Positions 15,940 through 24,442 are shown, numbered from the stretch's first letter. The stretch is 41,138 nt of DNA from an archaeon GW2011_AR19 (GCA_000806015.1 JWKY01000004.1:1-41138), one strand, 5' to 3'. Numbers and translations are program-made. Notes: generated by a model not told the origin, from the sequence alone.

Positions 15940-17622
15940 TTAAACTAACTTCCCAAAAATTCCTTCCAACTCAATTTCAAATAAAGCAACAGGCATTTTT
16001 ATTTTCCAATTTTTAAGAATTTTTGGATGAATCTCGCCGAGATATCCAATTTTCTCATCTCCTAAAATTATCTCTGCAACTCTGCCTTCTATAAAATGCG
16101 CTGGAAACTTTTCAGATTCCTTGAGTGCAGCATTTAATCCAAGCATATTAAAAAGATATAAAATAATTTGTTTCATTTCTGTAAAATTTCCGGGAACTAA
16201 TGCAGCTGAAAGTTTTTCTTTTTCAATTATTTTATTCGCGTTATTTAATTCAAAAACTCTTCCAGCTTCAAAAATTCTCTGTGGATATTCTGAATCTGTA
16301 TTCTCTGAAAGTATTTTTAACAAATAATGCGTCAAATCTTTTCTTAAAATATTATAATCTGTTTTTGATTCTTCAACTTCAATAAATTCTTTGGCTCGGC
16401 TTTCAGACGAGCCAGACCGAACTTGTGAGAGTCTTTCTGGTTTTTCCGAAATCCCCATTTTTTCAAACTGGTCTTTCTTATTTGTTAAATGATAATTGGA
16501 AATTTCAAGCATATTTAATCCGGATAATATTTCTGAAATTTTTTTCTTAATAACTTCTTGCTGGTTTTCCTGCCCAATTGTTGATATTTGAGGCATTTCC
16601 GGAACAAAATTGTCATAACCATAAGCAATTGCAATATCTTCAATTAAATCAACTTCATGCAAAACATCAACTCTCCAAGAAGGGGTTTCAACTTCTTTGT
16701 CTGAATAATTATGCCCCATTTTTTCCAAGAATTTTTTAATTTGTTTTTCGTTTAGCTCTAATCCGAGAAGCTTGTTTGTATTTTCAAGAGAAATTTTTCT
16801 TTTTTCCGTTTTTAAGTCGGGAGTTATTTTTGAACTAACTTTCATCTGATAAATTTCACCTCCAATTTCTGCTAAGCTTGTGACAACTATATTTAAGCAT
16901 TTTTCAAGAATCCATAAATCAAATCCAGAGCATTCAACAAAAACTTCTTTTGTTTCTTCTGTAATTTTTCCGGTTAATTGCGAGTTTATTATCGGAGGCA
17001 TGCTCAAAATGTTTTTGTCAGCATCAATAAAAACAGGAAATTTGGATTTGCCTGCAAGCAAGTGGGCATAATTTCTGCCGGTTGGATGCCTTTGCAAAAT
17101 TTCAAGCCCCGACATTTCTCTTGTTGCTTCAAGAGGGATAAATTTTATTTTATCAGGCTCTAAAGCAGTATATGTAATTGGCAGTTTTATTTTTTCCAGG
17201 GGATAAATTCCTATTGCAAGTTTTTTTCTTTTTCTCCCAACTGTAAAATGAAGTTTTTCCTGAATATCAATTAATTCTTTTATTTTCTCATTATCCAATT
17301 TTAATTTTTTTACAATCGCGCATGCAGTATATGGGCGGACTTCTTTTACAGAAGAATCCACAATCACTTCATAATCTTTTTCTGGTTTTTTCAGTTCATA
17401 TTTTTTCAGTCCTCTAGTTTTTTCCAGAAAATTTAAAAAGCTCCTCTTAAATCCTGAATAAGATAATAAATCCGGTCTGTTTGGATTTACTTCAATTTCT
17501 ATTTCCTCATCTGTAATCTGCTCAACAGTCGTTCCAAACATTGCGATTTTATTTTGCATATTTTCATCTAATTTTCCGATTTCTTTTTCAAAGATTTTTT
17601 TTGGGAATTTTATGTTTGCCAT
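15940..17622 (-). CDS. pheT: Phenylalanine-tRNA ligase beta subunit
   Basis: 560 residues, the archaeal/eukaryotic-type PheRS beta subunit, which binds tRNA and edits mischarged Tyr. Seen in order: an N-terminal region with EIEVNPNRPDLLSYSGFKRS, a B3/B4 editing domain (about 100-260, PTGRNYAHLL), a B5 domain (about 265-340, ending DVLHEVDLIEDIAIAYGYDNF), and the catalytic-like core. Residues about 392-412 (PERLSQVRSGSSESRAKEF) are an apparent in-frame insert between FEKMG and FIEVEE. Unusually, pheS is not adjacent: four other genes lie between. The start is one base after a toxin stop codon. Confidence 0.95.
   Translation of the reverse strand: MANIKFPKKIFEKEIGKLDENMQNKIAMFGTTVEQITDEEIEIEVNPNRPDLLSYSGFKRSFLNFLEKTRGLKKYELKKPEKDYEVIVDSSVKEVRPYTACAIVKKLKLDNEKIKELIDIQEKLHFTVGRKRKKLAIGIYPLEKIKLPITYTALEPDKIKFIPLEATREMSGLEILQRHPTGRNYAHLLAGKSKFPVFIDADKNILSMPPIINSQLTGKITEETKEVFVECSGFDLWILEKCLNIVVTSLAEIGGEIYQMKVSSKITPDLKTEKRKISLENTNKLLGLELNEKQIKKFLEKMGHNYSDKEVETPSWRVDVLHEVDLIEDIAIAYGYDNFVPEMPQISTIGQENQQEVIKKKISEILSGLNMLEISNYHLTNKKDQFEKMGISEKPERLSQVRSGSSESRAKEFIEVEESKTDYNILRKDLTHYLLKILSENTDSEYPQRIFEAGRVFELNNANKIIEKEKLSAALVPGNFTEMKQIILYLFNMLGLNAALKESEKFPAHFIEGRVAEIILGDEKIGYLGEIHPKILKNWKIKMPVALFEIELEGIFGKLV
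16393..16440 (-). repeat. Putative in-frame palindromic insert in pheT
   Basis: GGCTCG (16393-16398) and CGAGCC (16408-16413) form a short stem, followed by a GC-richer stretch including ccgaacttgtgaga. This resembles tcggaacttgcgaaaa next to the element at 36836-36891. The segment encodes about 17-20 extra residues where archaeal PheT normally joins two motifs directly. Similarity to the other copies is weaker than between copies A and B, so membership of the same element family is tentative. Confidence 0.4.
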
Positions 17623-17623
17623 T

Positions 17624-17986
17624 TTAATGTCGATTATAACCGCCTATTCTTTCATACTCTTTATGGGATTCATAAATTTCTAAAACAATTTGTAAAATTT
17701 GATATTCATCCTGAGAAGTATTTGTATAAATTGCCCTTGCTTCTTTTGAGATATCTATGATAAACAAATTTGTTACGCCATATTTTTTTTCAAAATATTT
17801 GTAAATTGGAAGTTTCTTTGAAATTGGCGCGCCTGTTCTTTTTTGTTTCAAAAAGTCAACCGCTTTATTTATTAACCCATATAAAGTTTCATTTGTTTTG
17901 TTTCCTTCCGATAATTCTTTTTCAATTCTGAGCTTTAATTCGAATAATTCTTTGCTTAATTTTGGAACAAACTCTTTACTTATCAT
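17624..17986 (-). CDS. RelE-superfamily toxin
   Basis: 120 residues. An N-terminal helical part (1-50) precedes a RelE-like beta core: LPIYKYFEKKYGVTNLFIIDISKEARAIYTN, ending VLEIYESHKEYERIGGY. The closing HKEYER-GGY pattern is common among RelE/YoeB-type mRNA interferases. It follows its presumed antitoxin gene with no gap and is one base before pheT, so toxin and pheT are probably on the same mRNA. Fold assignment is by pattern. Confidence 0.7.
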   Translation of the reverse strand: MISKEFVPKLSKELFELKLRIEKELSEGNKTNETLYGLINKAVDFLKQKRTGAPISKKLPIYKYFEKKYGVTNLFIIDISKEARAIYTNTSQDEYQILQIVLEIYESHKEYERIGGYNRH

Positions 17987-18262
17987 TTACACAGAAATCG
18001 CTCCCTGAATTAATTCATTTAATTTTTTATTATTTGCAAAAATCCAGATTATTTTGTCTTTGTTAAACATAATTTTATTTGACCTTTCAAGATAATCAAG
18101 AATTAATTTAAAAGTTTGGTATTGCATTTGTTTTGGCAGGTTTTTCCAAAGTTCCATTCTTGTTGGATAGTCTTTGCTTTTTTGTATAGCATCCTCTACC
18201 ATTAGTATTGAATCTAATTGAGGAAAATGCAAAATATTCATTTTTTTATTGTTTTTTATCAT
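17987..18262 (-). CDS. Putative antitoxin, winged-helix-like
   Basis: A 91-residue protein: YPTRMELWKNLPKQMQYQTFKLILDYLERSNKIMFNKDKIIWIFA reads as a helix-turn-helix followed by a wing. It directly precedes the RelE-like gene with no gap. A perfect 8-bp inverted repeat overlaps its start and a TATA box (ATTTAAATAA) lies about 25 nt upstream, which supports the first ATG (18262) as a leaderless start and suggests autoregulation. Met8 (18241) is the alternative. Family not firmly identified. Confidence 0.6.
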   Translation of the reverse strand: MIKNNKKMNILHFPQLDSILMVEDAIQKSKDYPTRMELWKNLPKQMQYQTFKLILDYLERSNKIMFNKDKIIWIFANNKKLNELIQGAISV

Positions 18263-18280
18263 TGTATAGATTTATACAAT
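18261..18280 (-). promoter_or_regulatory. Inverted-repeat operator at the toxin-antitoxin promoter
   Basis: ATTGTATA (18261-18268), a 4-nt spacer and TATACAAT (18273-18280) form a perfect 8-bp inverted repeat covering the expected transcription start. Box A is just upstream (plus 18284-18293). A dimeric antitoxin bound here would block the polymerase, the usual logic of toxin-antitoxin autoregulation. Repression would also affect toxin-pheT read-through. Confidence 0.65.
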
Positions 18281-18303
18281 TAGTTATTTAAATGTTTTGT
18301 TTT

Positions 18304-18693
18304 TCATTTTAAAATCTTTTTAGCTAATTTATTTAATTCATCTTTGCTCATTGGTTTTGCTCTTTCTGGATTTAATTCATTTCCTTCGTTTAACGGAACA
18401 ATATGGATATGGGCGTGGGGAATAAAAAATCCTTCAACAGCAATGCCGACTCTTTTTGGAGCTAATTTATTTTTTAAAAGTTTTGCAAGATGTTTTGCTT
18501 TTAACATTAATTCTGAATATTCATTATCATTTAAATCAAACAAATATTCAGTGTGCTTTTTCGGAATCAGCAAAGTATGCCCAGAATTTATTGGATTCAT
18601 ATCCAAGAATGCAAAATATTTTTCATCTTCAAAAATTTTTACAGCTGGAATTTCTCCTTTTACGATTTTGCAGAATATGCAGTTTGTTTTCAT
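18304..18693 (-). CDS. HIT-family nucleotide hydrolase
   Basis: A 129-residue histidine-triad protein, a nucleotidyl hydrolase/transferase acting on adenylylated or dinucleotide substrates. Features are CIFCKIVKGEIP at the N-terminus (Cys pair, possible metal site), FLDMNPINSGHTLLIPKKH in the middle and the HAHIHIVP triad near the C-terminus. It begins one base after the BRO-domain gene stops. Function on a specific substrate is not evident. Confidence 0.92.
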   Translation of the reverse strand: MKTNCIFCKIVKGEIPAVKIFEDEKYFAFLDMNPINSGHTLLIPKKHTEYLFDLNDNEYSELMLKAKHLAKLLKNKLAPKRVGIAVEGFFIPHAHIHIVPLNEGNELNPERAKPMSKDELNKLAKKILK

Positions 18694-18694
18694 T

Positions 18695-19558
18695 TTAATT
18701 TGCCACCCCCATTACTCTCTTTTTTTTCTTTTTCTTTTCTAATCCATTAAGATAATTTTCCTCAGAAACAACTGATCTTCCTATTTTTTGTTCTGCCTCT
18801 TTTCTTGCATTGCCGGCGACTTCTCCGCCTTGTCTTGCAGCGACTTTATTTTCTTCTATTCCCTGAGCATCTTTATTTTTAGTTATTTCTGTAGTAACTT
18901 TTTCTCCAAGCATTGTAAAAATTAATTCTAAATCATCCATATGGTCTCTTAAATTTTCTCTATTAAGTTTCTTTAATTTTTTGTATTCTTCAATTGTTTT
19001 CCCAAAGGCTGCTTTGCTTATTTCATTTGTTAAAATAGCATATTCAATTTCCTTTTTTATCCCCCTATTTTTCCACTCATCCGTTAGATTTTGTCTTATT
19101 GCAATTCCCCTTAATCTCTTGTCAATCCAATCTTTAGAATATCCTTTTTGTTCATATAATTGCTTCATTCTTTCCTGAGTTAATTCGGGATTTTCAATTT
19201 CCTGGATTCTTTCATAACCGACTTTTGCAAGCCAGCGTTTAAATGGTTCAGCTTTCTTTGAAGGAATTGATTGTATTATTCTGAATATGCCTTCTGTATC
19301 CGCGCAAGCTGTTTCATATTCTTTTCCATCTCCTGACTTTAATTTCAGTTGTCGACAAAATGTCGATAACTCAACTCCGCTTCCTTCCCTATCCCTTTGT
19401 TTGAGCCTATACCAATAATCTTTAGCATCAACGCTGTCTGTTAAAACCTCTATAATATCAACAACAGAAAAAAACCATTTATCATTAACAAGTTTTTTTC
19501 TTATTGCTCTTCCGTTAAATATTGCTATGTGTGTTGGCTCTGAATTAGTTGATGTCAT
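18695..19558 (-). CDS. BRO-N / DinD-like DNA damage-inducible family protein
   Basis: 287 residues. The N-terminal BRO-N domain (about 10-125) shows AIFNGRAIRKKLVNDKWFFSVVDIIEVLTDS and the typical YWYRLKQR. The middle continues the DinD-like region (KGYSKDWIDKRLRGIAIRQNLTDEWKNRG), with KTIEEYKKLKKLNRENLRDHM, as in DinD proteins. The C-terminus ends in a Lys-rich tail. Related bacterial DinD interacts with RecA; the role in archaea is unknown. BRO proteins are often virus- or mobile-element linked. It lies 21 nt after pheS and reads into HIT. Confidence 0.85.
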   Translation of the reverse strand: MTSTNSEPTHIAIFNGRAIRKKLVNDKWFFSVVDIIEVLTDSVDAKDYWYRLKQRDREGSGVELSTFCRQLKLKSGDGKEYETACADTEGIFRIIQSIPSKKAEPFKRWLAKVGYERIQEIENPELTQERMKQLYEQKGYSKDWIDKRLRGIAIRQNLTDEWKNRGIKKEIEYAILTNEISKAAFGKTIEEYKKLKKLNRENLRDHMDDLELIFTMLGEKVTTEITKNKDAQGIEENKVAARQGGEVAGNARKEAEQKIGRSVVSEENYLNGLEKKKKKKRVMGVAN

Positions 19559-19579
19559 TTTAAATTATTATTTTCTTTA

Positions 19580-21124
19580 TCATTTCATCCACCATTTTAT
19601 TTTTCTTAATTGTGTAATATCATTTTTATACAGCTCTCTTAAGTCTTTTATTCCATAATAATTCATTAGTGTTCTGTCTAATCCTGGACCCCATGCTAAA
19701 ACAGGAATGTTTTCTCCTAAAAGGGGGATTACAACTTCTGGTCTGAAAATTCCGGCACCCCCAAGCTCCAGCCATTCTTTTTTTTCTAAATGCCAAACAT
19801 CTATTTCAACTGACGGTTCTGTATACGGAAAATATGCAGGTCTGAATCTGATTTTTTCAAATCCCATTTTTTTGAAAAATTCTTTTAAATATCCAAGCAA
19901 GTGTCTGAAGTTTGCATTTTTATCAATGACGATTCCTTCTGTCTGATTAAATTCAAATCCGTGTTTCCAATCAACCGTTTCATTTCTAAAACATTTTCCA
20001 ACGGCGAAAAATTTCGCAGGCAATTCCGAAATTTTTAAATTAGCAAGTGTCTGCGCCGACAAGCAGGTTGTATGCGTCCTTAAAACAAGTTTTTTTGCTT
20101 TTTCTTCATCCCATTTATATTTCCATCCAGAACTTCCTGCAACGCCTGTTTCGTGCGCTTCTCTGACTGCCTTGACTAATTTTTTATTCTCCGGCAGTTC
20201 AAGATTTTTATCAATAAAAAAAGTATCCTGCATTTCCCGAACAGGATGGTCTTGCGCAGTAAATAAAGCATCAAAATTCCAAAAAGAATTTTGAATATAA
20301 TCTCCGCTCATTTCTTGAAAACCCATTTCTGTCCAGACTTTTCTTGCGTAATCGCATGCCTGATTAACAAAATGCCTTTTTCCTCCGGCAATTGAAGGAA
20401 CAGGGCTCGTTATGTCGTATCTCCTGAATTTTTTTCCCCTCCAGGAATCGTCGCGAATCATCTCTGGGGTAATTTGCTCAAGCATTCCACCATCTTTTAT
20501 TTTTAATTTCATTAATTTTTTTCCAAGCTCAGTGATTTGCACTTCAATTAAACTTTCTTCTTTAATTTCTAAAATATTTTTCCTATTTTCCAATAATTTT
20601 AATGCAAATCTTTGCTCATCTGTCAAAGAATCGTATTCCAAAGGCAGAGAATCTAAAAAAATCTCTTCTAACATTTTTTTTGTTGTTTCAAATTTATCTG
20701 CACTCAAAATTAATTTTTCTTTTTTTAATTCAATCATAGCTTTTTTCTTTAATACTCCAATTGCTGCCTTGAATTCATTTTCTGTTAGAGAAGCCTGCTT
20801 TTGCGCGTCCTGAAGCGCTGCAATTCTCTTTTCATTAAGCAAATTAAGAAGCCTTCTTTCAGGAAGCCCTTTTTTTTTATACAGCGCGCCATTCACTCCG
20901 ATTTCGATTATTTTTTTCTTTTTATAAGAAAGTTTTACAATTTCTTTATTCTGAAGATATTCCAACGCTCTTAATACAGAAACCTTGTCCAAATTTGTTT
21001 TTTTGCAGATATCTACAATCTGCTCTTCAAGATACGGCAAAATTTTCAACTCATGCGGATTTAAAGATTCTGCAACTCTCTCTATTTTTTTACTTGTGCC
21101 CTTTTGGGTATCGCCATTTTCCAT
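19580..21124 (-). CDS. pheS: Phenylalanine-tRNA ligase alpha subunit
   Basis: 514 residues, the catalytic class II subunit of PheRS. The N-terminal third holds winged-helix-like repeats (about 20-200, LNPHELKILPYLEEQIVDICKKTNLDKVSVLRALEYL), as in archaeal and eukaryotic PheS. The catalytic domain carries HPVREMQDTFF, LRTHTTCLSAQTL (motif 2 region), FRNETVDWKHGFEFNQTEGIV and motif 3 GPGLDRTLMNYYGI. It is the first gene of a minus-strand run ending with pheT. Identification is secure. Confidence 0.96.
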   Translation of the reverse strand: MENGDTQKGTSKKIERVAESLNPHELKILPYLEEQIVDICKKTNLDKVSVLRALEYLQNKEIVKLSYKKKKIIEIGVNGALYKKKGLPERRLLNLLNEKRIAALQDAQKQASLTENEFKAAIGVLKKKAMIELKKEKLILSADKFETTKKMLEEIFLDSLPLEYDSLTDEQRFALKLLENRKNILEIKEESLIEVQITELGKKLMKLKIKDGGMLEQITPEMIRDDSWRGKKFRRYDITSPVPSIAGGKRHFVNQACDYARKVWTEMGFQEMSGDYIQNSFWNFDALFTAQDHPVREMQDTFFIDKNLELPENKKLVKAVREAHETGVAGSSGWKYKWDEEKAKKLVLRTHTTCLSAQTLANLKISELPAKFFAVGKCFRNETVDWKHGFEFNQTEGIVIDKNANFRHLLGYLKEFFKKMGFEKIRFRPAYFPYTEPSVEIDVWHLEKKEWLELGGAGIFRPEVVIPLLGENIPVLAWGPGLDRTLMNYYGIKDLRELYKNDITQLRKIKWWMK

Positions 21125-21199
21125 TTAAAACATAAGAAGAGCTGGTTTAAAAGTTTTGTTTATGAACTTAAAATTAATTGTTTTTACTTTAGAAATATT

Positions 21200-21982
21200 T
21201 TAAGATAACTTTAGGCCTTTGATTTTTTTCTTCTCAATTAATGTCAGATAAACAAGAGTATAATATGTTGTGTTAATATAAACTGAAAAAAGCATTATTA
21301 CAATTACCCATAAAATAAAAGAGACTATTCCTATAAAAATTCCAAAAGAGATGAACATGATAAATGCTAAGAATAATCCTGCTATTGTTGTTAGGGAAAT
21401 TAAAGGTTTAATGCCTATTTCAAATGTTGCTATTTCGGGAATTGCCTTATAGCTGTCTTTCAATTGCATAACTGCCTGACCAAAATGTCTTTCTGTTATA
21501 ATCATAGACGGAATAACAAGTTTTCCAACTATTCCGGAGATTGTTTCGATAAAACCGGCGCTGATTTTTCCTGCCATGCCTCTTTTTTTTAATCCCGACG
21601 CTAAAATTTTGATAATAATAAAAACAAACACAAATGCAAGAATATCAAAAAAATTACGAAAAGCTCTTTTGAAACCGGATGCAACAGTTGTATTTTTTCC
21701 CTGAACAACTTCATGAACCATCCAGCTTTGAGCAGATGCATAAAATGTAGTTATAAAATAATTAAAAAATAGAAATACAATTCCCCAAAAATAAATTCCT
21801 GCATTAGCGCCAGGCTCTTTAATTGAACCTGCAAAAAAAGCAAGGATAAAAATAATTATCAACGCAACCACGCTAACAAACATTAAAATTGGAATAGCAA
21901 TCAAGCTCTTATCTTTTTTAATAAGTCCAAGACTAAATTTGAAAATGTCCCATGAATTTTTTAATCTCTCAATAAAACCCAT
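21200..21982 (-). CDS. DUF6159-type multi-pass membrane protein
   Basis: 260 residues with about six hydrophobic segments (roughly 27-50, 63-82, 110-128, 150-165, 190-215 and 217-245). The cytoplasmic N-terminal start IERLKNSWDIFKFSLGLIKKDKSLIAIPIL and the loop RAFRNFFDI match the uncharacterised DUF6159 pattern seen widely in archaea and bacteria. Function unknown. It has its own gene space between pheS and rnp3. Confidence 0.8.
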   Translation of the reverse strand: MGFIERLKNSWDIFKFSLGLIKKDKSLIAIPILMFVSVVALIIIFILAFFAGSIKEPGANAGIYFWGIVFLFFNYFITTFYASAQSWMVHEVVQGKNTTVASGFKRAFRNFFDILAFVFVFIIIKILASGLKKRGMAGKISAGFIETISGIVGKLVIPSMIITERHFGQAVMQLKDSYKAIPEIATFEIGIKPLISLTTIAGLFLAFIMFISFGIFIGIVSFILWVIVIMLFSVYINTTYYTLVYLTLIEKKKIKGLKLS

Positions 21983-22104
21983 TTATTAACGAGCAGAAAA
22001 TAGTTTAAAAAAGTGTCTACAAATACTTGCTCATTCTGTTTGCAAAGATAACTGGGTTGGGCGGGCAACATCGCGAGAGAAATAAAAAAATCAAAACATC
22101 CATT

Positions 22105-22563
22105 TTAGATAGTTTTAGTCATCCAAGTCGGCATTCCAAGAACCGCTCCAAGAGATTTTAAATCATAAATATCTCTTTGGTTTTCAGGATTTTGAATAAT
22201 AAATTTCATTTTCAATTTATTTTTATTGCACAATTTTATATTTTGTTTTAACCTTGCAAGAATTTTTGGCTTTTCATACTGGCTGGCTTGAATTATTTCA
22301 TCAAAATTTATTCCTATTGCAACATTTTTCTCCTTTGCAATCTTTGCCAAAACTTGATTAAATCCAGAATCTCTTTGTTTTTGAAAATCTTTTTTTCCTG
22401 CTAAATTAATTAATAAAATATTTATTTTTTCCTTTTCTAAAATTTTTCTGTTTAATTCATCATTATCTGAAGAAAAAATTATTATTTTATCCTGAGCTTC
22501 CCTAATTAATTTGCGGGCTTTTTCAAAAATGGATTCTTTGATTATAATTTGTTCTGACATCAA
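22105..22563 (-). CDS. rnp3: Ribonuclease P protein component 3 (Rpp30 family)
   Basis: A TIM-barrel/PHP-like protein subunit of RNase P that pairs with Rnp2. Recognisable stretches are the RDSGFNQVLAKIAKEKNVAIGINFDEII core, the KPKILARLKQNIKLCNKNKLKMKFIIQNP strand-helix region and the closing DLKSLGAVLGM. At 152 residues it is shorter than most archaeal Rnp3 (about 200-230); the N-terminal barrel part is reduced. Rnp2 lies at 10856-11140. Confidence 0.82.
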   Translation of the reverse strand: MMSEQIIIKESIFEKARKLIREAQDKIIIFSSDNDELNRKILEKEKINILLINLAGKKDFQKQRDSGFNQVLAKIAKEKNVAIGINFDEIIQASQYEKPKILARLKQNIKLCNKNKLKMKFIIQNPENQRDIYDLKSLGAVLGMPTWMTKTI

Positions 22564-22595
22564 GCATTATAGAAAAACCAATTTATAAAATTACT

Positions 22596-23282
22596 CTAAT
22601 CACTAATCTTCGTCCCAATAAACTTTTTTCCATTTAATAAATTATCAAGTTCTCTTGGAGATTCTATAATATAAGTTGTTGTTTTGTTTTTTAAAATCAT
22701 TTTTGCTGCAGTCTGGTCCAATACAAAATGCTGGCCTGGATGAAATTTTATTTTATTTGCTAGTGCATTAAAATCTTTCCAGGAAATTCTTGGAATAAAT
22801 TTTGCATCTTTGTGTTCTTTTGGATTTTTATCATGCAATCCCTTGACATTTGTCAAATTAATAAATTCAGCTCTGAATTGTTTTGAAATTTCTGCTGCAG
22901 TTGAATCAGATGTCTGGTCTGGCTTATATTCTAATGCTCCGCAGAAAATGATGTCCATTTTTTTAATGTAATCTTTTACTGCCTGCATTGTATGAGGAAT
23001 TCCCTGCTCGGGGTCGATCCCAAAAAAATAATTCATAAATCTTGCATTTGTTCTTGTTGCTGAAATTCCTGAAAGCGATTGAAATCTTAGATTTAAATTT
23101 TCGCCTTTTATTGCAGAGATATATTTTCTTGCAAGACTTCCGCCTCCGCAAACAATTATGAATTTATAATTTTTTTTATTTTTAAAAATTATTTTTTTAA
23201 ATTCTTTAAGATATTTTACATTTACATTATCGGGAATTATCTGGCTTCCTCCGAGACTTAGGACAATCACCTTTTTTTTCAT
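22596..23282 (-). CDS. pyrH: Uridylate kinase (archaeal type)
   Basis: 228 residues of the amino-acid-kinase fold that phosphorylates UMP to UDP. Motifs are SLGGSQIIP at the start (ATP binding), VCGGGSLAR (UMP/phosphate loop), DQTSDSTAAEISK and TNVKGLHDKNP, as in archaeal PyrH rather than bacterial PyrH. It follows rnp3's start region with a short gap on the same strand. Pyrimidine nucleotide metabolism. Confidence 0.92.
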   Translation of the reverse strand: MKKKVIVLSLGGSQIIPDNVNVKYLKEFKKIIFKNKKNYKFIIVCGGGSLARKYISAIKGENLNLRFQSLSGISATRTNARFMNYFFGIDPEQGIPHTMQAVKDYIKKMDIIFCGALEYKPDQTSDSTAAEISKQFRAEFINLTNVKGLHDKNPKEHKDAKFIPRISWKDFNALANKIKFHPGQHFVLDQTAAKMILKNKTTTYIIESPRELDNLLNGKKFIGTKISD

Positions 23283-23332
23283 GCATATTACATTACAACT
23301 AATCTTATAAAATTATCTGAAGATTGTTTTTA

Positions 23333-23665
23333 ATGGTTAAATTAATGAAAGTGCCTAAATCTATTTTTAGACAAACAGGGGATGAAAAAATTCACGTTGA
23401 AAATTTAATGGAGAAATTCTTTGTTAATACAAAGAAGTATGTTCAAAGTAAATTAAAGGGAGACGAGGATCATTATTTTAAAATAAAATCTGCTAGTTTT
23501 TCATATGGTTCAAGACAAGTTAATTCTGACAATATAGTTACTTATGTTGAATTCAGGGAAAGATATATTATTGCGGGAATATTTGAAACAAGAACTGCTT
23601 TTAACGATTTGCAGTTTACTTTTTTTAGGGATTTAAGTTGTCTGGAAAAACCTATTTCACAGTAA
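23333..23665 (+). CDS. Hypothetical protein (110 aa)
   Basis: A soluble protein of mixed secondary structure, not recognised. ATG at 23333 is preferred because TATA (cttataaaatt, about 23303-23313) lies about 25 nt upstream; the TTG at 23324 would be too early. It begins with a Lys-rich helix (DEKIHVENLMEKFFVNTKKYVQ) and ends in strands (YVEFRERYIIAGIFETR). It is divergent from pyrH and its 3' end overlaps the convergent MazF-fusion gene by 14 nt. Confidence 0.6.
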   Translation: MVKLMKVPKSIFRQTGDEKIHVENLMEKFFVNTKKYVQSKLKGDEDHYFKIKSASFSYGSRQVNSDNIVTYVEFRERYIIAGIFETRTAFNDLQFTFFRDLSCLEKPISQ

Positions 23666-24254
23666 ATAATTCTCTATCTTTAACATCAAAAACATCCAGC
23701 CGAACTCCTGCATCTAACCATCCATGAGCATAATTTAATGCTCCGAAACAATTTACAAAATCTTTTTTTGATTGAAAATGTTTTGCATCTGAAAGATAAT
23801 TTTCAACCATTTCAATAATTTCTTTTGCATAATTTTCTTTTCCTTTAATTATATTTTTTTTTGCTTTTTTCAGCGCTTCAGAAGTTATTTTAAAATATTT
23901 TTCAAGTTTTTCGCGGGTTATATTTGTTTTTTTGTCAAATAGATAGTTTTCCAGAATAAAATCAATTTCCTCAGATTCTTCATCAGACAATTCACCAAGT
24001 TTCCGAGATAGTTTATTTTTATCAATTGCTCTTATTTGAAATATTAATGCTGTTGATGTCTTTACTAAATTATTTTGTTTATTAGGATTTATTCTTAAAG
24101 TAAATTTGTATTTTGACGCTTTTTCTTTAGAAGTAAAAGGGATTATGGTTGTTATATTTAAGTTTTGATTGATTATTATTGCAGGTCTGATGCCTGATTG
24201 TTCCTGCCCAGATTGCTCTGGAATTTTAACCAGCCAAATTTCATTTTTTTTCAT
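23652..24254 (-). CDS. MazF/PemK-like toxin fused to DUF357
   Basis: 200 residues in one open frame. Residues 1-105 fit a MazF/PemK endoribonuclease: NEIWLVKIPEQSGQEQSGIRPAIIIN, then TTIIPFTSK and TSTALIFQIRAIDKNKLSRKLGELSDEE. Residues about 110-200 fit DUF357, normally a small stand-alone archaeal helical protein: ITREKLEKYFKITSEALKKAK, then DFVNCFGALNYAHGWLDAGVRL. It overlaps its antitoxin gene by 4 nt (ATGA). The fusion is unusual: toxin activity may be directed or restrained by the DUF357 part, or a toxin gene has become joined to a housekeeping gene. Confidence 0.8.
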   Translation of the reverse strand: MKKNEIWLVKIPEQSGQEQSGIRPAIIINQNLNITTIIPFTSKEKASKYKFTLRINPNKQNNLVKTSTALIFQIRAIDKNKLSRKLGELSDEESEEIDFILENYLFDKKTNITREKLEKYFKITSEALKKAKKNIIKGKENYAKEIIEMVENYLSDAKHFQSKKDFVNCFGALNYAHGWLDAGVRLDVFDVKDRELFTVK

Positions 24255-24442
24255 AGAACTTTCTCAAAATTTTCTAAAGCTTCATCACTTAATTTATCCC
24301 ACGATTCAAATTCTCTTTTTAATTCCGCTTCTTCTAAATACGATTTAATTGCAGAAACTATGACCAATTCTTTATTCATGTTCAATTGTTTTGAAGCTTT
24401 TTCTATTAATTTAATTGTTTCTAGGGATAATTGCTTTTCCAT
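24251..24442 (-). CDS. Small antitoxin (ribbon-helix-helix-like)
   Basis: 63 residues with a short strand-helix-helix pattern (QLSLETIKLIEKASKQLNMNKELVIVSAIKSYLEE), then an acidic C-terminal helix typical of toxin-binding tails. Its TGA overlaps the ATG of the MazF-like gene. Function as the antitoxin is inferred from position, size and fold pattern. Confidence 0.7.
   Translation of the reverse strand: MEKQLSLETIKLIEKASKQLNMNKELVIVSAIKSYLEEAELKREFESWDKLSDEALENFEKVL

Noticed and set aside
22040-22090. gcgggcaacatcgcgagag as another copy of the palindromic element
   Set aside because: Only short GC-rich words are shared; the conserved blocks and spacing are absent.
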